A program made the position numbers and the translations under genes. The notes beneath the pieces were generated by a model. It worked only from the letters and a program-made list of their open reading frames with translations. It was not told the DNA's origin and ran no database searches. DNA of 42,916 nucleotides from JBDHXE01 sp035445085. Its GTDB lineage: Bacteria > Bacteroidota > Ignavibacteria > Kapaibacteriales > UBA2268. The DNA lies in assembly GCA_035445085.1 (NCBI GenBank), contig DAOMQA010000019.1:1-42916 (forward strand), in the 5' to 3' direction. Below are positions 23,293 through 33,105 of the stretch, in pieces (position 1 is the stretch's first letter; each line of letters starts with the position of its first letter).

Positions 23293-25422
23293 TTATTCCT
23301 GTTCAGTGTTTAATTTCTTATATGTATCTATTAATTCTTGCTGTATATTTGGTGGAACAGGCGCATATTTAGCAAATTTAGAATTAAATGTAGCACGAGC
23401 TTGAGATATAGAGCGTAGCGCTTGAGAATATTTATCAACTTCTGCTAATGGCATCTGTGCTTTAATTATTTGGTATCTTCCATCGGAATCAATCCCTAAT
23501 ATTACTCCCCTTCTTGCAGGTAAATCACTCATTACATCACCTACAAAATCCTCTGGTACTCTAATTTCTACATCATATACTGGCTCTAATATCTTTGGGG
23601 ACGCTTGAGTAAAGTTCTCTTTAAATACCATCATTCCAGCGGTTTTGAAGGCAGCTTCATTAGAGTCAACTGGGTGCATTTTCCCGTCATAAACAGCAAC
23701 ACGAATGTCTCTTACATAAGAGCCGGTTAGCGGTCCTTCGTGCATTTTGTCCATTACTCCTTTCAAAATTGCAGGCATAAACCTTTGGTCAATGACCCCA
23801 CCTACAATACAATTTAAAAATTCTAATTTGCCCCCCCACTCCATATCGTAAATTTCTTTACCACGTACTTGAATATCAGTTGGATTAGGCAATCCTTCAT
23901 ACCATGGTTCAAGTAGCATATGAACTTCGGCAAACTGTCCCGCTCCGCCAGATTGCTTTTTATGTCTATACGAGCCTGTAACTTTCTTTTGAATTGTTTC
24001 ACGGTAAGGAACTTTTGGAGCAATAAACTCTACTTCTACCTTATATCTATGCTCCAATCTCCATTTAATAACTTGCAAATGAAGTTCTCCCATAGCATGC
24101 ACTATTGTTTGTTTTAATTCGGGCGAGTGTTCTACGTATATTGAAGGGTCTTCTTGTTGCAATGAATTTAGCCCAATGCCTACTTTTTCTTCTTCTCCTT
24201 TTATTTTCGGAATAATAGCACTTCGTATCTTCGTATTTGGATATTGAATATTTGGGAATTTAACATTAAACCCTTTTTCGTGCAAAGTATCATTAATTAG
24301 TACTCCTTTTAGCTTTACTGTTCCTCCAATATCGCCAGCATAAAGTTCGCTAATTTCATCGCGTTTTTTGCCATTAATAACATAAATTCCACCCAGCCTT
24401 TCAGTTGAACCCTTTGTCTCGTTTACTAAATCCATACCTGAATGCAATTTACCAGACTTTACTTTAAAATATGTTAAGTCTCCTAATTTCTGGTCAGAGT
24501 ACATTTTGAAAACAAATAAAGATAGCTTTGAAGCTGAATCGCAAGCAACTTTCACGCTTCCTTCTTCTATTAATGTAGGTATTTCGGCAGGATTAGGTAC
24601 AACATCAACAATAAATTGTACTAGACTATTAATTCCGACAAAATTTTTGCCAGATGTACAGAATACGGGGAATATTTCACGCTTAATATAGGCATTCTTT
24701 AAACCCTGTTTTATTTGCTCCTCATTTAAATACCCTTCTTCAAAGTATATGTTCATTAGCCCTTCATCACTTTCGGCAATGCTTTCTATCAACTCACTTT
24801 TAAGAGTTTCTGCTTTTGATAGCAATGAAGCAGGTATATCGCTTATTTCTGGTTCATTATTACCTTTATAAGTAAGTGTTTTCATTAAAATTAAATCGAT
24901 TATTGTATCGAAGGAAGAGCCGGGATTGACAGGGAATTGGAACGCTGTTATTCTATTCCCATATTGACTTTTAAGTTCTTGAAGTAATTCATCGAACTTA
25001 GCTTGTTCATTATCTATTTTATTTATAATAATAAAGGTTGGTTTTTCTAATTTTTCAGCATAAGATAAGCCGTTTTCTGCACCTAATTCGATACTATTAT
25101 TAGCATTGAGTACGACAGCTGTAGAATCACATACTTGTTGGGCAGCAATCATTTCACCTATATAATCATCATATCCAGGGGTATCTAATAGATTTAGCTT
25201 ACAATTATTTAATTCCGCAAACAATAGGGTCGAAAATACAGACGACCCTCGCTCATGTTCAATTTCATTATAATCAGAAATAGTATTTCTATCTTCAATT
25301 GTTCCTTTTCTAGTAATAGCACCAGATTGAAATAACAATGCTTCAGATAAAGTAGTTTTACCTGAACCAGCATGCCCCACTAATGCAAGATTTCTGATGT
25401 CTTTTGTCTCATATACCTTCAT
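23293..25422 (-). CDS. Elongation factor G-like GTPase (EF-G-2/FusA2 type)
   Basis: Translational GTPase of 709 aa with EF-G domains I-V. G1 is GHAGSGKTT (near 16-24), G3 is DTPGYDDY (near residue 80) and G4 is NKID. The C-terminal half keeps the EF-G domain IV/V plan (KQSGGAGQFAEV, MHPVDSNEAAFKTAG, PARRGVILGID). Two changes mark it as a paralogue rather than the main EF-G. The canonical switch-I RGITI reads RGSSV, and the catalytic DTPGHVDF reads DTPGYDDY (His to Tyr), as in the EF-G-2 class. ATG 25422 is preferred because ggagaaaa lies just upstream and homology begins there. Its exact ribosomal role is not established. Confidence 0.9.
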   Translation of the reverse strand: MKVYETKDIRNLALVGHAGSGKTTLSEALLFQSGAITRKGTIEDRNTISDYNEIEHERGSSVFSTLLFAELNNCKLNLLDTPGYDDYIGEMIAAQQVCDSTAVVLNANNSIELGAENGLSYAEKLEKPTFIIINKIDNEQAKFDELLQELKSQYGNRITAFQFPVNPGSSFDTIIDLILMKTLTYKGNNEPEISDIPASLLSKAETLKSELIESIAESDEGLMNIYFEEGYLNEEQIKQGLKNAYIKREIFPVFCTSGKNFVGINSLVQFIVDVVPNPAEIPTLIEEGSVKVACDSASKLSLFVFKMYSDQKLGDLTYFKVKSGKLHSGMDLVNETKGSTERLGGIYVINGKKRDEISELYAGDIGGTVKLKGVLINDTLHEKGFNVKFPNIQYPNTKIRSAIIPKIKGEEEKVGIGLNSLQQEDPSIYVEHSPELKQTIVHAMGELHLQVIKWRLEHRYKVEVEFIAPKVPYRETIQKKVTGSYRHKKQSGGAGQFAEVHMLLEPWYEGLPNPTDIQVRGKEIYDMEWGGKLEFLNCIVGGVIDQRFMPAILKGVMDKMHEGPLTGSYVRDIRVAVYDGKMHPVDSNEAAFKTAGMMVFKENFTQASPKILEPVYDVEIRVPEDFVGDVMSDLPARRGVILGIDSDGRYQIIKAQMPLAEVDKYSQALRSISQARATFNSKFAKYAPVPPNIQQELIDTYKKLNTEQE

Positions 25423-25524
25423 TAATTTTTCTCCAAAACATATTTTATGAAAACTCACTATTCGTAGATTATAAATTAATAAATATTTAGGATATAACAA
25501 AGAATTAACTTAAAATAAATAAGA

Positions 25525-25560
25525 AAGGTTGCCAATTTTTAGCTATTTATTGGCAACCTT
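25525..25560 (-). terminator. Intrinsic terminator after tyrosine phenol-lyase
   Basis: aaggttgccaa (25525-25535) and ttggcaacctt (25550-25560) form a perfect 11-bp stem with a 14-nt loop. Read on the minus strand it is followed by ttcttatttatttt. It lies 60 nt after the tpl stop. Confidence 0.8.
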
Positions 25561-25622
25561 ATACAAAATACAAACATTTATATTATCGATTATCTAAATT
25601 AATCATCAATTTTCTTAGTTTA

Positions 25623-27005
25623 TTATAATCTTTCGAATCTTGCTTGGAAGAATCTTAAATACTTAGGCTCATAAACCATTTTTAAACCTTTGGCATTATC
25701 TCTATGGTGATAAAGTTGTTCTACACTATAAGCAACAATATCAATATGAGACTGTGTATAAACTCTACGCGGAAACGTTAGTCTTACTAATTCAAGTTTT
25801 GGTTTATAGTTTTCCCCAGTTTCTTTATTACGCCCAGCGCTCACGATACCTCTTTCCATAGAACGCACTCCAGATTCAACGTATAGGTTAGCGGCTAATA
25901 CTTGAGCTGGGAACTCTTCTTGTGGTATATTTGGATAAAATCGCTTAGCATCTAAAAATATAGCGTGCCCGCCGACTGGTTTAACAAAAGGAATGCCTGC
26001 TTTATCTAATAATTTTCCTAAATATTCAACTTGTCCAACTCTAGCTTTAATATTGTCATTTTGCACAGACTCTGCCAAACCAATAGCCATCGCCTCCATA
26101 TCACGTCCAGCTAATCCACCATAAGTATGCAATCCTTCGTACACAACAACCATATTTCTTAATTCTTCAAATACATCCCAATCATTAACAGCAACAAAGC
26201 CACCAATATTCACTAATAAATCTTTTTTGCCACTCATTGTAGCACCGTCAGTATACGAAGCCATTTCATAAAGAATTTCTGCTACCGACTTATCAGCATA
26301 TCCAGCTTCTCTTTGTTGAATAAAGTAGGCATTTTCGACGCCACGAGTAGCGTCTAAGATTACTTTAATTCCGTGTCTGTGAGCTAAATCATGAACAGCT
26401 TTTAAGTTAGCCATAGATACGGGTTGTCCGCCAGCCATATTTACAGTTACACCTACTGTAATATAAGGGATTTTATTAGCTCCAACTTTATTTATAAGAT
26501 CTTCAAATTTCTGTAAATCAACATTACCTTTGAATGGATGTTCAGATTGAGTGTCATGAGCTTCATCAATGATAACATCAATAAAAGTAGCTCCAGCTTT
26601 TTCTTGATGGAATCTGGTAGTAGTAAAGTACATATTACCAGGCACATAATCACCCGGTTTGATTAATACTTGCGACAACATATGTTCCGCACCTCTACCT
26701 TGGTGTGTAGGAACTAAATGTTTGTAGCCATAGTACTTCTGCACAACCTCTTCTAAGTGATAAAAATTCTTGGACCCTGCATAAGCTTCATCGCCCAACA
26801 TCATACCTGCCCATTGAGCATCGCTCATTGCATTAGTACCACTATCTGTTAATAAGTCAATATATACATCTTCTGAACGTAAAAGAAAAGTATTATAACC
26901 GGCTTCGGCTATTGCTTTTTCTCTAAACGCTTGAGTAGTCATTTTGATTGGTTCAACTACTTTAATTTTGTATGGTTCTGCCCATGGCTTACTATCGAAT
27001 ATCAT
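25623..27005 (-). CDS. tpl: Tyrosine phenol-lyase (beta-tyrosinase)
   Basis: PLP enzyme of 460 aa splitting L-tyrosine into phenol, pyruvate and ammonia; cytosolic tetramer in known members. PTHQGRGAE, VTVNMAGGQPVSMAN, LDATRGVENAYF and the PLP-lysine motif MSGKKD are clear. The three residues that separate this enzyme from tryptophanase all take the lyase form. Thr is in MYFTTTRFHQ (tryptophanase has Asp). Arg is in VRSMERGIVSAGRN, and Phe is in LRFFQARF (tryptophanase has LRHF). Length also fits (about 456 versus 471). cggag lies upstream of the ATG. It has its own terminator and stands as a single-gene unit. Confidence 0.92.
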   Translation of the reverse strand: MIFDSKPWAEPYKIKVVEPIKMTTQAFREKAIAEAGYNTFLLRSEDVYIDLLTDSGTNAMSDAQWAGMMLGDEAYAGSKNFYHLEEVVQKYYGYKHLVPTHQGRGAEHMLSQVLIKPGDYVPGNMYFTTTRFHQEKAGATFIDVIIDEAHDTQSEHPFKGNVDLQKFEDLINKVGANKIPYITVGVTVNMAGGQPVSMANLKAVHDLAHRHGIKVILDATRGVENAYFIQQREAGYADKSVAEILYEMASYTDGATMSGKKDLLVNIGGFVAVNDWDVFEELRNMVVVYEGLHTYGGLAGRDMEAMAIGLAESVQNDNIKARVGQVEYLGKLLDKAGIPFVKPVGGHAIFLDAKRFYPNIPQEEFPAQVLAANLYVESGVRSMERGIVSAGRNKETGENYKPKLELVRLTFPRRVYTQSHIDIVAYSVEQLYHHRDNAKGLKMVYEPKYLRFFQARFERL

Positions 27006-27220
27006 ATAATCTCCGTTTAAATATTTTTAATTAACATTGTTAAGACAATAACTTTATATTAATTATAACAAAACACCAAAGTACAAAATTAGTAATTATT
27101 CATAAAAATTGCAAATAATACTATTAGTATAAAGTGTGTTTTAAATTTAGTGGATTTATTATTTTTACTAAATTTGCAATATTGAGCAATTATATAAGGT
27201 AGCATACTTTATTAACAATA

Positions 27221-27254
27221 AATCACCCCAAAAGTTTTAGCTTGTGGGGTGATT
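27221..27254 (-). terminator. Terminator after the YfhO-family gene
   Basis: aatcacccca (27221-27230) pairs with tggggtgatt (27245-27254), extended by 3 further pairs past one mismatch, with a short loop. It lies 40 nt beyond the yfhO stop on the minus strand and is followed there by tattgttaataaag. The remaining stretch to 27005 (about 215 nt) upstream of tpl holds no gene that I can see; a weak TTTG/TAC-TTTG arrangement there is not convincing as a promoter. Confidence 0.7.
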
Positions 27255-27293
27255 ACATAAAGTAACTATCTAATCATTATAATTCAAAATAAT

Positions 27294-29819
27294 TTATTTT
27301 AAATTATCTTTACCTTGCTTTTTTAATTTTTGCTCCCAAAATATTCCAAATAGCAACATCAACCCAACAAGTATATTAGAAGCAATACTTAGAGTTTTGC
27401 CTGTTTCAAATCCTTTACTATGGTAAGTCAATTCAATGGTATGCTCTCCTTTTGGTACTACAATGGAGCGAAAAGCATAATTAGTTTTATTTATTTCTAT
27501 ATCTTTGCCATCTATTTTTGCAGTCCATAATGGAAAATATATTTCAGATATAAATAGCAGGTTATTTCCAGTAGCATTCACTTTAATTTTCATCGATTCA
27601 TTTTTCTTTTCGATTATCTTTGCCGAAGCACCTTCTTGGATTGGCTCAATTTGTGTATTTAGAGATTTTTCTAAATATGCTATCTTTTTAATATCAAATT
27701 TACCTTCTTTCATTAATTTGAGTATTTCTAATGGCTTTTCGACTGCTACGCTATCCACAAAGAAAACCCTTTCTGCCATAGCTGGATTTTGATAAACGAA
27801 AGCTCCAAGCTGTTGCGACTGGAATACTGGCGGAGCTTGTAGCTGTTGGTCGGATACGATATACTTTACATTTAATAAATTCCAAAGAAACGGATTAGTT
27901 ACATAACTTGTCGAACCATTATCTGCAACATCTAATAAGTCTTGATACACACGTAATTTGGCAGGATGATAGCCACCCACGCTTTCTAACCTAAAATATG
28001 CAGGCATATTAGGAGAAGATTGAGATAGAACGAAATCAGCTATTCTAAATATCGACTTGTCTTGTTCTAAGAATTGCACCACATCAGTCTTTTGGAACGT
28101 ATCCTTTACCGTATCACGCTCGGATATTTCTAATGGTCTCCACCCTACTCTCCACAAATCAACAAATAACAATAATATAATAGTAGAATAAAATAAGTTT
28201 CCATTAATCTTTTTATGATAGAACATATATACTATTAAAGCAAATGCAAGCAGAATAAAGCCATTTATCATCCAATCCCCTATCATTGCACTCCACACAA
28301 ATTCCTTAAGCCCGACAATTTGTTTTGCAACATTTTGGAATGTCTGATTGCCTGTGTGCGTTAAAGAATCTATATAAGTTCCTTTTGCAGTTAGCATAAC
28401 AATAAAACCAATGCCTAAAAAAGTTAAAGAGGTATGCAACAACGCAGTAATATATTTCTTACTTTGCCTATCGGATGCTTCCATACACTCTAATACTGCT
28501 TTAATTCCGTACCCGGCTAAGATTGGGAATGCAAATTGCATTACTCCTAATGCCATACTTGGTGCTCTGAATTTATTAAATGAAGGAATATAGTAAAAGA
28601 AAATATCATAAATTACAGATAAATTCTTGCCGAACGATAGAAATAGCAAAAATATAGATACAGCAAATAAAGACTGTACAAACACATCTTTTCTATAATA
28701 AACAAAACCAAAAATACCCATAAAGAATATAAATATTCCCATATACGGAGCAACATCTTCAAATACCTTCTGCCCCCAATAAGTAGGTACTTTATATTCC
28801 TTATTTCCAGTTTCTGGTCCAGAATATGGTAATTTGCCAAAGCCATAAAAATTAGGCACTAAGAAAGTAACCATTTCTTGCGGACTAAATGACCATTCGG
28901 TAGCATATTCATAAGTATTCCCACCTTTATCATCGGCTTTATCTCCTTGCAAATGCGTAATCGGCGACGAACCACGCACTGAGTATGGCGTATATTCTTG
29001 GACGGCTAAATACCTATCTGAAGACATTAAGAAAGCTAATCCACCCGCTACAAGCAAAACTCCTATAACTCTAACAATAGACATAGGTTCATTCTTTGTA
29101 GCAAATCTGTTAATTAATTCTAACGCTATATATATTCCAATTGCCAAAGCAGAATAAAACATCATCTGAATATGTACAGATTCAAAGAATAGATGCACCG
29201 CAATAATTAATAGGACTGAAAATAAGATTGAAAACCTTTCCCTTATTTTCTCCATCAATAAAAATATAAAAGGCAACATTGCAATGGTAATTGGTTTTGT
29301 ATTATGCCCAATCATAACCCAATGTATAATGCCCGTCGAAAATACAGCTGCAATAGCAGTAATAAAAGCAATCTCGGAATTAAATTTCTTAGCGCGCATA
29401 AGCAAAAACATACCAATCCCGAAGATAATATAGAATTGAATTACTCTTACGGAATCGTTAGCAAATATTTCACCCATAAATTTTGTAAAGCCAAAAAATA
29501 TCATTGGTGCAACATCCCAATACCTATCTCCAGTTATCAACATTGAAGAATAGGAAGGCATGCCTGAAAAAATATATGGCACCCATTGAGGGAATACTCC
29601 ACTCTCATGAGCATCTTTGAGATATGTTTTGAAACTGATAGATGCAAAATTATCAGAAGCTGCAATTTCGTAGCTTGTAACTACTCCACCAAAAAAAACA
29701 AATACAGATATAATTATTAATCCGATGAAAATATAGTCTTTATATTTTTCGGGAAACAATGTAAAATTAGCATTAAAGTTGCTCTTTCTATTAAGATTAG
29801 AATTAATCTGCTTAGACAT
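27294..29819 (-). CDS. YfhO-family multi-pass membrane protein (GT-C-like)
   Basis: Integral membrane protein of 841 aa with about a dozen hydrophobic segments in the first 540 residues, then a soluble C-terminal beta-rich domain and one last segment (TLSIASNILVGLMLLFGIFW). The start TLFPEKYKDYIFIGLIII, the external loop FPQWVPYIFSGMPSYS and the C-terminal PLWTAKIDGKDIEI with VPKGEHTIELTYH are typical of YfhO proteins. These are linked to lipoteichoic-acid or lipid-linked sugar modification in Firmicutes and are common but uncharacterised in Bacteroidota. The gene is divergent from the DUF255 gene, with a 136-nt shared upstream region. Confidence 0.9.
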   Translation of the reverse strand: MSKQINSNLNRKSNFNANFTLFPEKYKDYIFIGLIIISVFVFFGGVVTSYEIAASDNFASISFKTYLKDAHESGVFPQWVPYIFSGMPSYSSMLITGDRYWDVAPMIFFGFTKFMGEIFANDSVRVIQFYIIFGIGMFLLMRAKKFNSEIAFITAIAAVFSTGIIHWVMIGHNTKPITIAMLPFIFLLMEKIRERFSILFSVLLIIAVHLFFESVHIQMMFYSALAIGIYIALELINRFATKNEPMSIVRVIGVLLVAGGLAFLMSSDRYLAVQEYTPYSVRGSSPITHLQGDKADDKGGNTYEYATEWSFSPQEMVTFLVPNFYGFGKLPYSGPETGNKEYKVPTYWGQKVFEDVAPYMGIFIFFMGIFGFVYYRKDVFVQSLFAVSIFLLFLSFGKNLSVIYDIFFYYIPSFNKFRAPSMALGVMQFAFPILAGYGIKAVLECMEASDRQSKKYITALLHTSLTFLGIGFIVMLTAKGTYIDSLTHTGNQTFQNVAKQIVGLKEFVWSAMIGDWMINGFILLAFALIVYMFYHKKINGNLFYSTIILLLFVDLWRVGWRPLEISERDTVKDTFQKTDVVQFLEQDKSIFRIADFVLSQSSPNMPAYFRLESVGGYHPAKLRVYQDLLDVADNGSTSYVTNPFLWNLLNVKYIVSDQQLQAPPVFQSQQLGAFVYQNPAMAERVFFVDSVAVEKPLEILKLMKEGKFDIKKIAYLEKSLNTQIEPIQEGASAKIIEKKNESMKIKVNATGNNLLFISEIYFPLWTAKIDGKDIEINKTNYAFRSIVVPKGEHTIELTYHSKGFETGKTLSIASNILVGLMLLFGIFWEQKLKKQGKDNLK

Positions 29820-29865
29820 ATTTTCCTTTCTTTAATTCTTGTTAAACTAAATTTTAATTAAACTA

Positions 29866-29873
29866 CAAATTTA
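29866..29873 (-). promoter_or_regulatory. Possible -7 box for the YfhO gene
   Basis: The minus strand reads taaatttg, an exact TAnnTTTG match, 46 nt upstream of the start. No clear TTG is found at -33, so support is partial. Confidence 0.3.
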
Positions 29874-29920
29874 ATACATAAAATTGATATTAGTAATAAT
29901 TAATTTTTTTAATTTAATTA

Positions 29921-29949
29921 TTTGACCCTTATTACGTTAATTATCTTTT
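29921..29949 (+). promoter_or_regulatory. Possible promoter for the DUF255 gene
   Basis: tttg at 29921-29924 and tatctttt at 29942-29949 (one mismatch to TAnnTTTG) are 17 nt apart. A start site near 29956 would leave a 15-nt leader containing ggag and would place the GTG at 29956 at the extreme 5' end. That favours TTG 29971 as start codon. Confidence 0.35.
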
Positions 29950-29970
29950 TAAAAAGTGGAGAAAATCGAA

Positions 29971-32034
29971 TTGGAAAAAAAAGCTAACAATTTGATAAAT
30001 GAACTTAGTCCATACTTATTACAACATGCATATAACCCAGTAGACTGGCACCCTTGGAATAATGAAAGTATAAAAAAAGCCCAAGAGCAAAAAAAACCAA
30101 TATTTTTATCTATTGGGTACTCTTCTTGCCATTGGTGCCATGTTATGGAACGCGAATCTTTTAGCGACCCAGAAGTAGCCCAAATGATGAATGAAACTTT
30201 CATCAATATCAAAGTAGATAAAGAGGAACGCCCCGATATAGACCAGATATATATGACAGTATGCCAAGTAATGAATGGGTCAGGCGGTTGGCCTCTTACT
30301 TTGTTATTAACTCCCAATTTAAAGCCTTTCTTTGCTGGAACTTATTTCCCAAAAGAATCAATGGCTAATAGAGAAGGTATCAAAGATATTATCAAGCGTA
30401 CCCAAGAAGTATGGAGCAAGCATTATAACGAAATTTTAGCATCAGCAGAAGAAATTACTGATCAGAGTAAATTTGAAAGAAATATAGGTGATTTAAATAA
30501 AATAAACGAAATTATTGTAAAAAAATGCTTCTATGAATTAGCAGGTACTTTCGATAATGCTTGGGGTGGTTTTACAAAGAAACCCAAATTTCCTATACCC
30601 CAATATTATTATTTCTTAACAAAATTTTATAAAGAATACAATAATAAAGAATCTTTAGATATGGCTCTTTACACCCTTAAGAAAATGAGATTGGGTGGTA
30701 TTTACGACCAAGTAGGAAAAGGATTTCACCGCTATTCAACCGATCAAGAATGGGTAGTGCCACATTTTGAAAAAATGTTACACGACCAAGCTTTGCTTAC
30801 AATAGCATATTTAGAAGCCTACCAAGCAAGTAGCGACACTTTTTATTCAGATACTGCTAATGAAGTATTAGAGTATGTAAAGAAAAACTTGTTAAGCAAA
30901 GAAGGCGGGTTTTATGCTGCTGAAGATGCCGACTCGGAAGGCGTAGAAGGAAAGTTTTATTTTTGGGACATTAGCGAAATTAGAAAAACAATGATAGGCG
31001 ATGTCGATTTTGTGACAGATGTATTCAATATCAAAGATAAAGGTAACTTCGTTGATGAATATACAGGCGAGTATACAGGCAAGAATATTCTCCATATTAT
31101 AGACAATTATGAAGATATTGCCAAAAGATATGATTTAAGTGTAGAGCAGTTTAAAGAAAAACTAAGCGAAGTTAGAACTAAGTTAAATGCAATCAGAGCT
31201 AACAGAATCAGTCCCCATAAAGATGATAAGATATTAACAGATTGGAATGCTATGATGATAAGCGCCTTTGCTATGGCAGGGCGTATATTAGCTAATAATG
31301 AATATACTGAAATTGCCAAGAATGCCTATTCTTTTATCAAGAATAACCTATGTATGGATAATGGGCAGTTACTTCATAGGTATAGAGAAGGCATAAGTGG
31401 CATAAATGGAATGATTGACGACTATGCTTATACAATAAATGCTTTAATTGAATTATTTATTACTACATCGGATCCATATTATATTAAAGAAGCAGAGTTG
31501 TTATTTAGTATCTCTTTAAAAGAATTTTTCGATGAAAAGAAAGGTGGATTCTTTTTTGCTCCTAGTGGTGCTGACGACTTAATAATACGAAAAAAGGAAA
31601 TTTATGATGGTGCTACCCCTTCTGGTAATTCAATAATGCTATTAAACATGATTAAGCTGTCCTCATTAACAGATAATTTAAACCTATCTGAAGTTATTAA
31701 TAAAACTTTAATGGCTTTTGAAATTTCAATTTCTGCGGTCCCATCAGCTTATTCTTATACAATTAAGGCAATCATGTCTTACTTGAAAGGTACAAGTGAA
31801 ATTATAATTAGCGGTACCGATGACGATAAAAAAAATACTGCTTTCGCCCAACTCAATAAACTTTATTTAAGCGATACTGTAATCATAAAACTGGATAATC
31901 AATATAAGTATGATGAGCGATTTGCCCCATATTTAAAAGAGGGTTATGATACCCCTATCAAATTATATTATTGCAAGAACTTTTCTTGTAATGAACCGAC
32001 TACAAGTTTAGAGCAACTAATGCAAATTCTTTAA
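29971..32034 (+). CDS. Thioredoxin-domain protein of the DUF255/YyaL (SSP411) family
   Basis: About 687 aa. The N-terminal thioredoxin-like domain begins LINELSPYLLQHAYNPVDW and carries the active-site pattern SSCHWCHVMERESF (CHWC). The remainder is an alpha/alpha-barrel like six-hairpin glycosidases (GTFDNAWGGFTKKPKFP, GGIYDQVGKGFHRYSTD, PHFEKMLHDQALL, DGATPSGNS). Function is not firmly known; members are often annotated as spermatogenesis-associated protein 20 homologues. TTG 29971 has ggag 9 nt upstream, like many starts here; GTG 29956 would add five residues. It converges on the GNAT gene with a bidirectional terminator between them. Confidence 0.92.
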   Translation: MEKKANNLINELSPYLLQHAYNPVDWHPWNNESIKKAQEQKKPIFLSIGYSSCHWCHVMERESFSDPEVAQMMNETFINIKVDKEERPDIDQIYMTVCQVMNGSGGWPLTLLLTPNLKPFFAGTYFPKESMANREGIKDIIKRTQEVWSKHYNEILASAEEITDQSKFERNIGDLNKINEIIVKKCFYELAGTFDNAWGGFTKKPKFPIPQYYYFLTKFYKEYNNKESLDMALYTLKKMRLGGIYDQVGKGFHRYSTDQEWVVPHFEKMLHDQALLTIAYLEAYQASSDTFYSDTANEVLEYVKKNLLSKEGGFYAAEDADSEGVEGKFYFWDISEIRKTMIGDVDFVTDVFNIKDKGNFVDEYTGEYTGKNILHIIDNYEDIAKRYDLSVEQFKEKLSEVRTKLNAIRANRISPHKDDKILTDWNAMMISAFAMAGRILANNEYTEIAKNAYSFIKNNLCMDNGQLLHRYREGISGINGMIDDYAYTINALIELFITTSDPYYIKEAELLFSISLKEFFDEKKGGFFFAPSGADDLIIRKKEIYDGATPSGNSIMLLNMIKLSSLTDNLNLSEVINKTLMAFEISISAVPSAYSYTIKAIMSYLKGTSEIIISGTDDDKKNTAFAQLNKLYLSDTVIIKLDNQYKYDERFAPYLKEGYDTPIKLYYCKNFSCNEPTTSLEQLMQIL

Positions 32035-32049
32035 TAAAAAAATAATCGC

Positions 32050-32090
32050 GGAATATCAATAATAATCATTATAATTAGAATTGATATTCC
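32050..32090. terminator. Bidirectional terminator between DUF255 and GNAT genes
   Basis: ggaatatcaat (32050-32060) and attgatattcc (32080-32090) form a perfect 11-bp stem with a 19-nt loop, between two convergent genes, with gattttgctattttt following on the + strand. Confidence 0.6.
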
Positions 32091-32127
32091 ATGATTTTGC
32101 TATTTTTAGAAATACATCAAATAACAA

Positions 32128-32961
32128 TTATCCTAATTCAAATGAAGTAATACCAAATATTTTATTAATATCCATAGGTGGTTGATATTTATTATACATT
32201 CTAGCAGTTTCGAAGACTTGTTTCATTTCGTATTTCTTGACTAACTCACTACTTTTAATGTTAGCTTCAGGAATATCTAAATACACTATATCATCGGTAG
32301 CATTAGAAGCTAAGGCTTGATAAATTTGGTCGGCAATTTCTAAATTATCTGCAAATAAAGGTCCTATTTTATAGCCTTTTTTACATGGTCTAATTACTCC
32401 AAAACCTTTTACACCATTATCATAATATACGTAAGAGTGAGCATTTAACATATTAAGCCATAAAGGTAGGAATTTAGTTCTTTTAGTAGGAAAGCATTTT
32501 GAATCATATTCTAAAATTTCATCAAAATTAACAATATTGGAATTAAATACTTTTTCTGAAATTGGATAATTATTTCCTATTCCTTCAAATCTAATATTTT
32601 TATAAGCAAGTTTAAAACCAATATTTGTATAGTTAGCTACCCTATTAATCACACCATCAATCCCAATGTTGCAATTTTTTAGATAATTTAATGCTGTAAG
32701 AGCTAGTTTGGTACCTGCGGGAGAGTTCCTATATTCATTCTCGACAATAAAAAAACCTATAAATCCAAAATCTTCACTATATTTTACAGCCGAAATACAC
32801 CCTACTACCCTATTATTAATTTCAGCAATAAAATAGCCATTAGTGTCAGTATTATAGAAGGCTATGCCATCGTTTAAGCCCGGGTTCCACCCTTCTTTAT
32901 ATGCCAAATAATTTGCAATTTCTATTTCGGCTAATTCCATATTTCTTACTTTGCAATACAT
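32128..32961 (-). CDS. GNAT-family N-acetyltransferase
   Basis: Acetyl-CoA-dependent transferase of 277 aa. GNAT motifs are visible: GYFIAEINNRVVGCISAV (strand pair), FIGFFIVENEYRNSPAGTKL (motif A, acetyl-CoA loop) and ALTALNYLKNCN. The C-terminal half (FLPLWLNMLNAHSYVYYD ... GVIRPCKKGYKIGPLFAD ... VYLDIPEANIKSSELVKKY) matches the second domain of the YitH-like group, which repeats the fold. ATG 32961 fits the domain start; 13 further upstream residues look like leader. Substrate unknown. It is divergent from paaD. Confidence 0.85.
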   Translation of the reverse strand: MYCKVRNMELAEIEIANYLAYKEGWNPGLNDGIAFYNTDTNGYFIAEINNRVVGCISAVKYSEDFGFIGFFIVENEYRNSPAGTKLALTALNYLKNCNIGIDGVINRVANYTNIGFKLAYKNIRFEGIGNNYPISEKVFNSNIVNFDEILEYDSKCFPTKRTKFLPLWLNMLNAHSYVYYDNGVKGFGVIRPCKKGYKIGPLFADNLEIADQIYQALASNATDDIVYLDIPEANIKSSELVKKYEMKQVFETARMYNKYQPPMDINKIFGITSFELG

Positions 32962-33105
32962 ATTTACCTTCTTGACTTCAAATGATATGCAATTTAACAC
33001 TATTTTGGATAATTTATTTTATTTTTATATATTGCTTTCTTGAATTTTTCAACTTAAAAATAATCTATCTGTAATAAAGTCTACTTGTTTTTGAGAGGTA
33101 TAAAA

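Noticed and set aside
25623..27005. Annotation as tryptophanase
   Set aside because: The tryptophanase-specific Asp and His are replaced by Thr and Phe, and the Arg specific to tyrosine phenol-lyase is present.
27006..27293. Riboswitch or small RNA upstream of tyrosine phenol-lyase
   Set aside because: Beyond the yfhO terminator hairpin I find no conserved aptamer-like structure; the sequence is simple AT-rich DNA.
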